Source of the DNA: Irpex lacteus
Lineage: Eukaryota; Basidiomycota; Agaricomycetes; Polyporales; Irpicaceae
NCBI GenBank assembly: GCA_001986395.2
Contig: MQVO02000008.1
Span: 620,001-684,000, forward strand
Direction: 5' to 3'
DNA: 64,000 nt
The notes beneath the pieces are model-generated. The model saw only the letters and a list, made by a program, of their open reading frames with translations. It was not told the DNA's origin and did not search any database. The position numbers were made by a program, and so were the translations under genes. This document shows, piece after piece, positions 1 to 11,280 of this stretch; the first letter of the stretch is position 1; each line of letters opens with the position of its first letter.

Positions 1-80
1 ACATAGACGCTCATTGATTATCCCACGACGCAATTGCGCGATTATCTGAGATCTTTTTCCACGTGGCACCCGATCTCCAA

Positions 81-88
81 TATTTATA
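81..88 (+). promoter_or_regulatory. TATA-like box of the ura2-type gene
   Basis: The motif tatttata lies about 90 nt before the ATG at 174. The same spacing recurs in front of several other genes in this window. A pyrimidine-rich stretch (tttctttttctcttcc) follows, as is usual near fungal transcription starts. Confidence 0.45.
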
Positions 89-173
89 CCGACCGGACGC
101 GATTTTCTTTTCTTTTTCTCTTCCTCCCCACTCGAATCCTTACTGACACGAGCGGAGAGGAAGAGAAGGAAAA

Positions 174-3100
174 ATGGCCTCGCAAATAGCTGCTATACGA
201 CCGACTCTTGCTCGCACCGCAAGTGGGATCATCGCACCCGCACCCCCAGTCATTGCACCACCCGCCGACAAAAGCAATGCCGACGCAGTCCTCGAGCTTG
301 CAGACGGCACCGCGTTTCGCGGGATCAGTTTCGGTGCAGAGGGGAAGAGTATCTCGGGAGAGTGTGTCTTCCAGACCGGTACGTGCGTTGTCCACCTTAC
401 TCTGACGTTATATCGACACCGAGACAGGAATGGTGGGGTACACCGAATCCCTCACCGATCCTTCGTACGAGGGTCAGATTCTCATCCTGACGTACCCGCT
501 CATCGGCAACTACGGTGTGCCACCACGTCCAAAGGACGCCGACGTCGAAGACATCCCCCATGACTTTGAGTCGTCGCGGATCCATGTTGCTGCCGTGGTC
601 GTCGGCTACTACTCGGAAGACTACAGTCATTTCCTCGCCGGCTCGTCTCTCGGAGCATGGCTGAAGGAGAGCGGTGTTCCCGCAATCTACGGCGTCGATA
701 CTCGCGCCTTGACCCAAAAGATCCGTGAGAAGGGATCAATGCTCGCGAAGGTGCTTGCGAGGAAAGCAGATGCGCCACCGGGGAGAGTTCGTTCTCTTGC
801 GCCAGGAACTGCCTCGCGCGGCTCCTCTCCTCCCAGCGCGCCTGCATCGTGGAAAGACGACTACACTGACGTGCCGTTCCATGACCCTAACCAGGATAAC
901 TTGGTGGCAGTGGTGTCGACGAAGAGTCCGCGCATCTACAAGCCGGTCACTGAACCCCGGCTGCACCCATCAGGGAAGCGGCCACTACGAGTTATCGCCG
1001 TTGATGTTGGCATGAAGTATAATCAGATCCGCTGCTTTACGCATCGCGGTGTGGAGCTCAAGGTGGTTCCTTGGGACTACGACTATCTAGCCGCCTCCGA
1101 GGAGCCGTTTGATGGCCTCTTCGTCTCTAACGGTCCGGGTGACCCTACCATGGTCAAACCTGCAATCGAGAGGCTCTCTCAGGCTATGCAGCGAGCAGAC
1201 CGTCCGATCTTTGGTATCTGCTTGGGACACCAGCTCATGGCCCTCGCTGCCGGTGCTTCGACGTCGAAGATGAAGTATGGTAACCGTGGTCACAACATCC
1301 CCTGCACGGACTCCTTAAGCGGAAGATGCTACATTACCAGTCAGAATCACGGTTTCCAGGTCGACACCGCGACTCTTCCTCAAGGCTGGAAGGAGCTTTT
1401 CCGCAACGCGAACGACGAGAGCAACGAGGGTATCTACTGCGTCGACAAGCCATTCTTTTCCGTTCAGTTCCATCCCGAGTCGACGCCCGGACCTCGCGAC
1501 ACCGAATTCCTGTTTGACGTTTTCATTCAGAACATCCTCGACTGCGCCTCTACGAACACCCTCGTACCCATCTCCATGCCGGGCGGGAAGAAGGAAGACA
1601 ACGAGAGGCGCGTTCCCCGTGCGGACGTGCAGAAGGTGCTCATCCTCGGTTCCGGCGGTCTCTCCATTGGTCAGGCTGGCGAGTTCGACTACTCTGGCTC
1701 TCAGGCCATCAAGGCGCTCAAGGAAGAGGGTATCTACACAATCCTCGTCAACCCGAACATCGCCACCATCGCCACATCGAAAGGGCTCGCCGATAAAGTC
1801 TACTTCCTCCCCGTCACACCCGAGTTCGTACGCAAGATCATCCAGTACGAGAAGCCGGACGGTATCTACGTCACCTTCGGAGGGCAGACGGCTCTGAACG
1901 TCGGTATCAAGCTCAAAGACGAGTTCGAGGGTCTCGGATGCAAGGTGCTAGGTACTCCGATTGACACTATCATCACCACGGAGGACCGCCAGCTGTTCGC
2001 GAGCGCTATGGAGGAGATCGGCGAACGCTGTGCGCAATCGAGTACGGCTACGACGCAGGAGGAGGCTATCGCTGCTGCCAATACTATTGGGTACCCTGTC
2101 ATCGTTCGCGCGGCGTATGCACTCGGTGGACTGGGATCTGGGTTCGCGCAGAATGAGGAGCAGTTGAAGGCGCTCTGTAGTAAGGCGTTCGCGACCAGCC
2201 CGCAGGTTCTCGTGGAGAAGAGTATGAAGGGCTGGAAGGAGATCGAGTATGAGGTCGTTAGGGATTGCAGGGATAACTGTATCACGGTCTGTAACATGGA
2301 GGTAAGGCTCACATACAGAACATATTCTTCGGAAGCTTATAAAGTGTTGTAGAACTTCGATCCCTTGGGTATCCATACTGGAGACTCCATTGTCGTCGCT
2401 CCTTCCCAGACTCTCTCCGACGCCGACTATAACATGCTTCGTACTACCGCCATCAACGTCATCCGTCACCTCGGCGTAGTAGGCGAATGTAACATCCAGT
2501 ATGCACTCAACCCGACGTCTAAGGAGTATTGTATCATCGAGGTAAGGCTCGTTCGTTTTGTTGCACTGTCTACGATACTCATTCCGATACAGGTTAACGC
2601 ACGTCTCTCCCGTTCCTCCGCTCTCGCCTCGAAAGCCACCGGCTACCCCTTGGCTTTCATCGCCGCCAAGCTCGGTCTCGGTATCCCTCTAAACGAGATC
2701 AAGAACTCTGTCACGAAGGTCACCAGCGCGTGCTTCGAGCCTAGCTTGGACTATGTCGTTGTGAAGATTCCTCGCTGGGATCTCAAGAAATTCCATCGCG
2801 TCAGCAGGTTACTGAGCAGCAGCATGAAGAGCGTTGGAGAGGTCATGAGCATTGGCCGGACGTTTGAGGAGACGATACAGAAGGCTATTCGTGCCATTGA
2901 CGATCAGTTTGCTGGATTCGCCAAGGTATGCAGCATTATTGGAGTTGTATCCGTGTTGCTGATGCCTATCCTTTTAGAACGACTTTGTCGAGGATATTGA
3001 CGAAGAGCTCGAGAACCCTACGGACAAGCGTATCTTTGCCATCTCGACTGCGTTCCACAGAGGCTACTCTGTAGACAAGATCTGGCAAATGACCAACATC

Positions 3101-6100
3101 GACCGATGGTTCCTCACGAAGTTGGAGACCATCTTCAAGACGGAAGTTAAACTTTCGTGAGTCGAGCGCCTCACTCCTAGCCATGAACCGTACTCACATC
3201 ATTTTTCTCCAGTGGCTGCAACGTCTCCACCATCAACGCTCAGACTCTTCGTCAGGCGAAGCAGCTCGGTTTCTCCGACAGACAGCTCGCCACTTGCATG
3301 GGCTCCACTGAGCTTGCAGTCCGTCGGTTGAGACAAGAATTCGCCATCGCGCCATTTGTCAAGCAGATCGATACCGTCGCCGCCGAGTTCCCTGCGTTCA
3401 CCAACTACCTCTACACTACGTACAACGCTGTCGAGCACGACATTTCCTTCGAAGATCGCGGAGTCATGGTCCTTGGTTCTGGAGTTTATCGCATCGGCTC
3501 ATCTGTCGAGTTCGATTGGTGTGCGGTTCGCGCTATCCGCACTCTCCGCGATAATGGCCTCCCTACGGTCATGGTCAACTACAATCCCGAAACCGTCAGT
3601 ACAGACTACGACGAAGCCGATCGTCTCTACTTCGAGAACATCAGCTTGGAGACTATTCTCGACATTTATGACGTCGAAGGTGCTCGTGGTGTTATATTAT
3701 CCATGGGCGGTCAGACCCCGAACAACATCGCTCTCCCGCTTTACCGCCAGAACGTCAAAATCTACGGTACTTCACCAGAGATGATCGACACTGCAGAGAA
3801 CCGTTACAAGTTCTCTCGACTTCTCGATGAGATTGGTGTCGACCAGCCCCGATGGAAGGAGCTCTCCAGCTTCGAGGAGGCGCATGCGTTCTGCGAGTCC
3901 GTCGGATACCCCGTGCTCGTCCGTCCTTCTTATGTGCTCTCCGGAGCAGCCATGAACGTGGTGTTTGGCCCTGCTGACTTGTCTGGCTACCTCTCGCAAG
4001 CTACTGCCGTCTCGCGCGATCATCCTGTCGTCATCACCAAGTACATCGAAGGTGCCAAGGAGATAGAGATGGATGCTGTCGCGAAGGATGGCAAGATGGT
4101 CATGCACTACATCTCTGAGCACGTCGAGAACGCTGGTGTCCACTCCGGAGATGCCACTCTCATCCACCCTCCGCAGGACTTGGACCCGCAGACTGTGAAG
4201 CAGATCGAGGAGGCTACCGCCAAGATTGGAAACGCTCTCAACGTCACTGGACCCTTCAATATCCAGTTCATCGCGAAGAACAACGAGATCAAGGTCATCG
4301 AGTGCAACCTTCGTGCAGCCCGTTCTTTCCCCTTCGTCTCGAAGGTCACCAGTATCGATGCCATCGAGTTGGCCACCAAGGTCATGCTCGGTATCCCCGT
4401 CGAGTCTTACCCCGACCCTGGTCTTCCATCGGACTACGTTGGTGTCAAGGTTCCACAGTTCAGTTTCTCTCGTCTCTCTGGTGCCGATCCTGTGCTCGGA
4501 GTGGAGATGGCTTCTACTGGAGAGGTAGCCTGCTTTGGACGCGACAAGTACGAGGCCTACGTCAAGGCACTTATCTCCACAGGCATCGTCCTTCCCAAGA
4601 AGAACATCCTATTCTCCATTGGAGGGTTCAAAGAGAAGGTGGAGCTACTACCCTCTGTGCAGAAGCTGCATGCATGTGGCTATCAGATCTTCGCGACATC
4701 CGGTACTGCTGATTTCTTAATGGAGCATAACGTTCCTTGCAAGGTAAAGCATATTTTCCAAGCGCGTAGGCATAGGCTAACTGTTTTGGCTTCTAGTATC
4801 TCGAAACTCTCCCTGAAGATAGCAATGACAAACAGAAGTCCGAGTACTCTCTTACCCAGCATCTCGCAAATAACCTCATCGACATGTACATCAACTTGCC
4901 CTCGAAGAATCACTACAGGCGCCCTGCGAGCTATGCTAGCAAAGGCTATCGCACACGTCGCATGGCCGTCGATTTCGCTGTTCCTCTCATCACCAATGTG
5001 AAGGTTGCCAAAATCTTGTTCGAGGCTCTCATTCGCCGTTTGCCACTGGATGTTTCGCCAATCGACTTCAAGACATCTCACCAGACGTATACTCTGCCTG
5101 GGCTCATCAACGTGTCAGCCTTTGTTCCTAACTTAGGTGATGAAGCATCGTCGGATGCCGTAGATGTTACGAAGGCGTCCTTGAGCGGAGGCTTCTCTAC
5201 TGCCGTCGTTCTTCCCTTCGGTGCAGGCGAGGATTCCGTCGTCCGCGACCAAGCTACCTTCGATCAAGTCCGAGGCACCTTCTCTCGTGCATACAGCAAC
5301 TACGCTCTTAGTATCACGGCTACTCCTTCGAATGTCACATCTCTTGATGAAGAGCTCAAGGCAGATGCCAAGTCTTTGTTCATTCCTGCCGACTTCACTG
5401 ATGTGTCCAGTCTGGCTGCTCATTTCGCGGCATGGCCCTCGAACAAGCTCATCGTCACGAACGCGAAGGGCTCTGCTTTGGCTCCGATTCTGTTGCTTGC
5501 CGGACTGCATAACCGCAACGTTCACGTTACCGATGTTCAGCGAAAGGAGGATCTCTTGCTCATCGCTTTGAGCAAAGCCAAGGACTTGAACGTTACTTGT
5601 GATGTCTCGGTCTACTCTCTGTTCTTCAACCGCGATACATACGGAAGCATGGCGCCCTTGCCCACAGCTGAAGACCAGAAAGCCCTGTGGGATAACTTGG
5701 CGTCCATTGATGTCTTCTCGACAGGAACTGTCCCATACTACCTTGCCAGATCCGTCAACGAGGAGGGCGACTCGTTCCGTGGCATCTCAGATGTTCTTCC
5801 GCTCCTATTGACAGCCGTCTCTACAGGACGACTGACTCTGAAAGACGTACAGGCCCGTTTACACGATAATCCAGTCCAAATCTTTGCGCTCCCTGATCAG
5901 GCCTTCACAAGTATCGAGGTAGTCATCGGCCGCAAACTGCGTGGTGGTGCCGGAAAGTCTGAGGGCTGGTCCCCTGCCGCACACACGGTCTTCAACGGCA
6001 CCATTCATCGGGTCTTCATCCATGGACAGACCGCCTTCTTGGACGGCGAGCTCACTATCTCTCCCTCTGGTCGGGACGTCTCTAGTGCGAGTATCGCGCA

Positions 6101-7366
6101 TCAGACGGAACGAAGAAGCTCTATCTCTGCTGCTGGACGCAGACCGGACGTTGCTGCTCTGATAGCGAGCCCCACCAAGCAGGCCGACCAGTTGCAACCT
6201 CTCGGTTTGCTCGGCCCTCAAGGCATTGCCATTCAAGCCCCAGCGAACGCCCCATCTGGCTTGACCCATCTTCTTCCTCACCCCTCCTTCCATCGCAAGC
6301 ACATTCTTTCAGTCAAGCAGTTCGCTCATCGGGATGTTCACGAGCTGTTCTCTATCGCTCATGAGATGCAGCTCCAGGTCGAGCGTAATGGTACTCTAGA
6401 CATCCTGAAGGGCAAAGTTCTCGCCACTCTCTTCTATGAGCCTTCGACGAGAACATCGTCTTCATTTGACGCCGCCATGAAGCGCTGCGGTGGTGAGGTT
6501 GTTGCGGTGAACGTGGACGCTTCTTCCGTCTTGAAGGGCGAAACGCTCCCGGATACCATACGCACTCTGGGTTGCTACGCTGATGGCATAGTCATTCGCC
6601 ACCCAGATGTTGGCAGCTCGCAGTTAGCTGCAAAGTTCTCGCCCGTGCCAGTGATTAACGCAGGTGACGGTATCGGCGAACACCCTACTCAGGCACGTTC
6701 CATTTCTCAGGTTGTGTTGCTCAAATACTCATCGATATACAGGCTCTGTTGGACGTTTACACCATCCGTTCAGAACTTGGTACTGTCAACGGCCGAACCA
6801 TCACTCTTCTCGGTGACTTGAAGAATGGCAGGACAGTCCACAGCCTCGTCACCTTGCTCTGCATGTACAGCGTCCGCCTCAACTTCGTTGCCCCTGCCTC
6901 CCTTGCGATGCCGACGTCTGTTGTGAATGCCGCTCGTCGTGCAGGTGTCCATGTTCAACAGTACGAGTCTGTTGAAGAGGTCTTGGGCGAGACAGACGTG
7001 CTCTACGTCACTCGTATTCAGAAGGAGCGGTTCGCCACAGAGGCTGAGTGGCTGACAGTGAAGGACGCGTATCGAGTCGACCATGCCCTGCTGTCTAGGG
7101 CAAAGGAGGATATGATTGTCATGCATCCTCTCCCTAGGGTCAATGGTGAGTCATGCTTACGCTTTAACGAAAAGGTTCTACAGAGCTAACTTTGGGTGTG
7201 GTAGAAATCGACCCTGAGGTTGACTTTGATTCTCGCCGTGCCGTGTACTTCCGTCAAATGCGCTATGGTCTTTTCGTGAGTAACCTCCGTGGTCTGGACT
7301 GAGATATCAGAGGTCTAACTTGGGTTCTAGATTCGCATGGCGTTGCTGGCCAGTGTCATGGGATAA
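174..7366 (+). CDS. ura2: Fused carbamoyl-phosphate synthase / aspartate transcarbamylase (Ura2/CAD type)
   Basis: Trifunctional-type enzyme for the first two steps of UMP synthesis. Ten exons: 174-378, 428-2301, 2353-2541, 2593-2925, 2978-3156, 3213-4743, 4797-6692, 6743-7145, 7205-7275, 7331-7366, giving 2238 aa, close to yeast Ura2. Domain order is glutaminase (nucleophile in GICLGHQ, then FHPES), two CPSase ATP-grasp halves (first begins [20 protein letters not shown], second has [17 protein letters not shown]), an MGS-like segment ([10 protein letters not shown]), a dihydroorotase-like domain, and ATCase ([32 protein letters not shown]). In the dihydroorotase-like part the HxH metal motif expected after LPGLI is replaced by NVSAF. 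It should therefore be inactive, as in fungal Ura2, so a separate dihydroorotase must exist elsewhere. The intron at 6693-6742 has GC..AG ends. UTP feedback would be expected from the family but is not visible in the DNA. Confidence 0.97.
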
Positions 7367-9560
7367 GCTCAACACAACTATTAGGATTCGGAGAGGAGGA
7401 ATAATGTTCGAAACAAAAGTACATGTATTCATCTACACAGACGGAAGCTTTGTATCCATGCTAGACCAACAAGACGATCGGACAATGAATCAAAAGTAGT
7501 ACTTAGAGTAGCCTAAGCAAACCCTTGTATATACTAGGAGCCAGTGCTCATCAACCTGTATCAATTCTAGTCGCTTTTTGCCACTTCTACGACTTTTGAT
7601 GCAATGTCGAGGTAAACTTGAAGCCGCCACCACCGGCCTGAGCGCACTCACCAACGACAGCGCTAGCGCTTAAACCACGACTTAACTCAAACCACCAAGA
7701 GGCTATGCTCTGCCAGCAGTACGACAGGTATTAAACCTTCATAACAATGCTGGATATATGCTCTCCGTTATATAACCAAGCTGACACGCCGAACCTGTCA
7801 GTTGTGATGCGTAGCTCGAGGTGCAAGGCTCGGAATATCATTGACCGACGTCAACCACCGGACGTCGGGCGGTATGCGCAAACCTACGAGAATCAGATTG
7901 TGCGTCCTTAGATGACCTGTATTATGCGTTTGCCTATAGGCCTTGGATTAGGACTGTAAGTTTTACAAGTAAGTTCAAGTACACATGCTACATTCCCAGC
8001 GCATCGACATCTCGGCGACGCTGACACTCTTCATCATGTTTTGGCAGTTAAGTTTGTTCTGTCGCTACTTTACTGGAAAGGGTCCTGCTAACGCCACACT
8101 CCCTGACAGATGTTCCGAGCTGAGGATCGCGGGAGGTACCTAAGTGCGCTGAGTATTTCAAGTTACTTACTGTCGGGCACTGGCAGTTTACAAGGTGTGC
8201 ACCAAACGGTGAGGTAACTATCAGACGAACACTGGTGAAATCTTGGTGCTGTCAAGCTCGCTCATAGCCGAGGGATAGCATCACAGTAACGACGGTGGTT
8301 CAAAAACTTGAGTTATTCGGCTCCTTATTAACAGGAGGTTATTTGCTGATGGTTATTTTAGGATCAGCCTTGCAGGGCGAAACAGAAATCATGGCGTATT
8401 GTCTCATTTACTCAGTGAGCCGACAGCGTTATTACAACTCGAGCGGTGGCTGCAAGCTCATTAGTTTTGTCAATACTTAGACATATGGTGAGAACAGGCT
8501 CTAGGCACACTTTACTTTGTGATATCACATATGAAAGACAGGGAGTTTGCATATGTACGTCGGACGTAGACGGTGTCTGCGTCCAATGAGGCAACTCCCT
8601 CAGCCACATATGCTTGCGGTAAGCGACAGATTGCCCTTGTCTATTGGACATTCACAAAGAAAATACCGTCTAGAGCTCTGACATTGTTCGCTTGAACAAC
8701 ACAAGGTATATGACCTCAAAGAACGTTCTAGTCCGTCGGTCCTGGTTGCTTTCCGGACTATTAATATTCTCTGCGCTTTTGCGTGAGTGACATGTAGGAA
8801 CGGTGTACAGGTGGATCTTATGTGCTAAGCGAATAGTATGTCTGCTTCTTCTTGCATAGGAATGATGATACAGGTCCAGGAGAGAACTGTACCAGTCCTC
8901 TTTGCGTGCAATGATAGGACTCGTTGCTAGTAAGTATACTACATGTGGGATGCTCTTACTGACACGTCTCCACCCTCAAACCTACCTCATCGTCCGACTG
9001 AAACGGTGTCCTCACACCTTCATTCCTTCCGCTGCAAGTGCACCCGAAGAGGGCCGAGCTGCAATATTGAGAATAGAGACCTCAAAACGAAACATCGCAA
9101 AACAAATATCCTCTATTCTGAATAAATACAGTGTAAGTCCGCAAATAGCTAAATTGCCCAACCATTCCTTCCACTTTTCTACTTATCCACGTATCCAATC
9201 GATGCTCAGGCCTCGAGCTTCTTCATACAGTAGCCAAATTGCAGATGCATGTATCTTCCCATGCTATTCATCGTGGCTTGTGAGATAACGGAAGACAGAT
9301 CTAGAAGTGTGCGAAGGGCGTTGGAGTCCGGCGCGACGAGCGAGCGAGGCGTGGGATTCGGAGGTTCCGCGCCAAGTCAATCAAGAACAAGTGAGTTCTA
9401 TGTATGGTTTTAAATTGCTCTTTTTCTTTTGGCTGGAGCGGATATCTGGAAAGACAGAAGATCGCAGTACATATACCCGCAAATACTAATCTTTAATGTG
9501 CGCCCAGCGGAGAACCCGCGAAGCACTAGGCTGAGTGTGGTGAGTCGTCGATCGAGAAAC
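7367..9560. other. Intergenic stretch, no gene seen
   Basis: About 2.2 kb after the ura2-type stop. Only short unsupported frames occur, with no recognisable motif, splice pattern or RNA gene. Confidence 0.6.
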
Positions 9561-9566
9561 ACGTTT

Positions 9567-10055
9567 ATATGACGTTTTCTCACATGCCCGACAGAGACGA
9601 TAATCATTTCTCATATGTTCTGACATCTGGTATGTTTCTCTGTCACTGGCATGTCACAGTTCAAACCGCTCACGTATATTGTGTGTGCAGATGCTGAGTC
9701 GACGTTCATCTCAAGCTCCTCTGCTGCGCTGTCTTATCCACTTTTCTAGTAGCTGCGCTAACAATAGCAGGCGGCCCATTGTACACCCTCGAAGATGACA
9801 GCACGAATGACACCACCACACTACCAAATCTCTTCTGCTTTTCATTTCCGAGGTCGACGATCTCACCTCAAGCGCTCGAGTCCAGCTCACCATCTCAGGC
9901 GGCGTTCGTCTGGTAGCCTCGTGCACGCGCCGTACCATTCCTCGCGTCGGCACCAGGTACGACCCTACCCACCCCACACACCCCGCCATCACGCAACACC
10001 AACTCTATCTGGACGCTATCGCGCCCTAGAATCCCGCCACATCTTAGGTACGATC
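9567..10055 (+). other. Unresolved coding-like region, possible gene remnant
   Basis: C-rich stretches are open in two different frames. One (about 9715-9915) reads as a hydrophobic, signal-anchor-like segment (LLCCAVLSTFLVAALTIAGG) followed by acidic and Thr-rich sequence. The other (about 9840-10029) contains EVDDLTSSARVQLTISGGV and runs on to YLDAIAP. A good donor (tctg/gtatgt near 9629) and acceptor (gtgtgcag near 9690) lie upstream, but I could not join them into one in-frame model. It may be a decayed membrane or secreted protein gene, or a gene whose introns I cannot place. No family recognised. Confidence 0.2.
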
Positions 10056-11280
10056 GCTACCAGTGAACACTCGCACATACACCGTGATAAGTACAGGAAT
10101 GGAAGATAGCATTCCTTCTGTCGAGCTAGATTCAAGATGAGTGCATGCAGAAGGTTCGTCCGGCGCGCTGCAGCAACGAGTTGTACAGGGCCCAATGCTT
10201 CCCGGCGAGCAGGACTGGACCGCTGACGTTCGCACACGTACAAGGAGGTGTTCGTGAGTGGGTGCGCTCGGTCTGCGCGTTAGTATTGTGAAGCTCACTC
10301 CGGATTCGCACTGCCCCGGAGTCGAAGGCGGCTGGTGACAGCAGTACGCCGTTCTAGCGTCGAAGTGGAAGATTGTCACCGCACAGATGAGCAGATTGTG
10401 TTCATGTTGCCGGCTGCTACATAACTCTGTTTATAGCACGTACTTTCATGTGGAAATGGGCGTAATTGCATGACGGGAGAGGTACTGGCCGAGTGAGGAT
10501 CCACATGCTCGTTGTGTCAAGCATGTATGAACAGCTGGAATTGTGCTGTAAACTTTGGAACAATGTTGGGAGAAACTGGGCCAGTCACCAGCGGTACACA
10601 GACCATTGACTCTGATCATTTCAGCGCATAAGTAAGTGATACCTATAACAGAGTTACCGATCGGATAGTCGCAATGAATATCTCACCGTGATCTTTGTCG
10701 GGCGTGTATAACGCATTGGCTGACGTTTGGATAATCGCGCGACATTGTCTGAAGAAATGCACCCGGGCAACAAGTTCTTGGCCGTCGTTCCTTGCGACGC
10801 TAGACTCGGTAAAACTCACGCGTAACAAAGCATCAGAAAGATTTGTGATATCCGTCACGTCGATCCCCTCACAATGCAATATTTCTCAAACAAATCGACA
10901 AGTTATTCACCGTGACAAGCAGAAAAACAATGTCGCAGTCGAAGACGTGGTCATATCTCTGGCCAGAATCGAGAGCTGTGATTGGTCGGTGCGACCCTTG
11001 TGGGCGTCTGCGGGGAGCGGACCGTGACAGAGAAGCATGGAAGACGCGGTCACGTCGCGCTGCTTTCGCGAGAAAGAAATGCTTCATTGATGCTTCTTTG
11101 TGGATTGCCACTCATTCGAAATGACCTCCTCGATCCAGACTTGTGCAGGTCACGCTGTCACAGGCCTCCTCAAGGCTGCTATAGATGCGAGCTCTGTTTC
11201 AGTCCTCGACCACCACCATCTCCCTCTAACCCGCCTCAGGCCGCCGCGACACCGACCGACGCCGACGACCAGTGCGAGCC
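10056..11280. other. Intergenic stretch upstream of the SLATT gene
   Basis: About 1.2 kb with only small conflicting frames on both strands. Pyrimidine- and CCG-rich sequence just before 11281 is typical of a 5' leader. No RNA gene or repeat seen. Confidence 0.5.

Noticed and set aside
1866..4385. Several open frames antisense to the CPSase exons
   Set aside because: They mirror high-GC codon usage on the opposite strand and lack motifs; the sense frame is a well-known enzyme.
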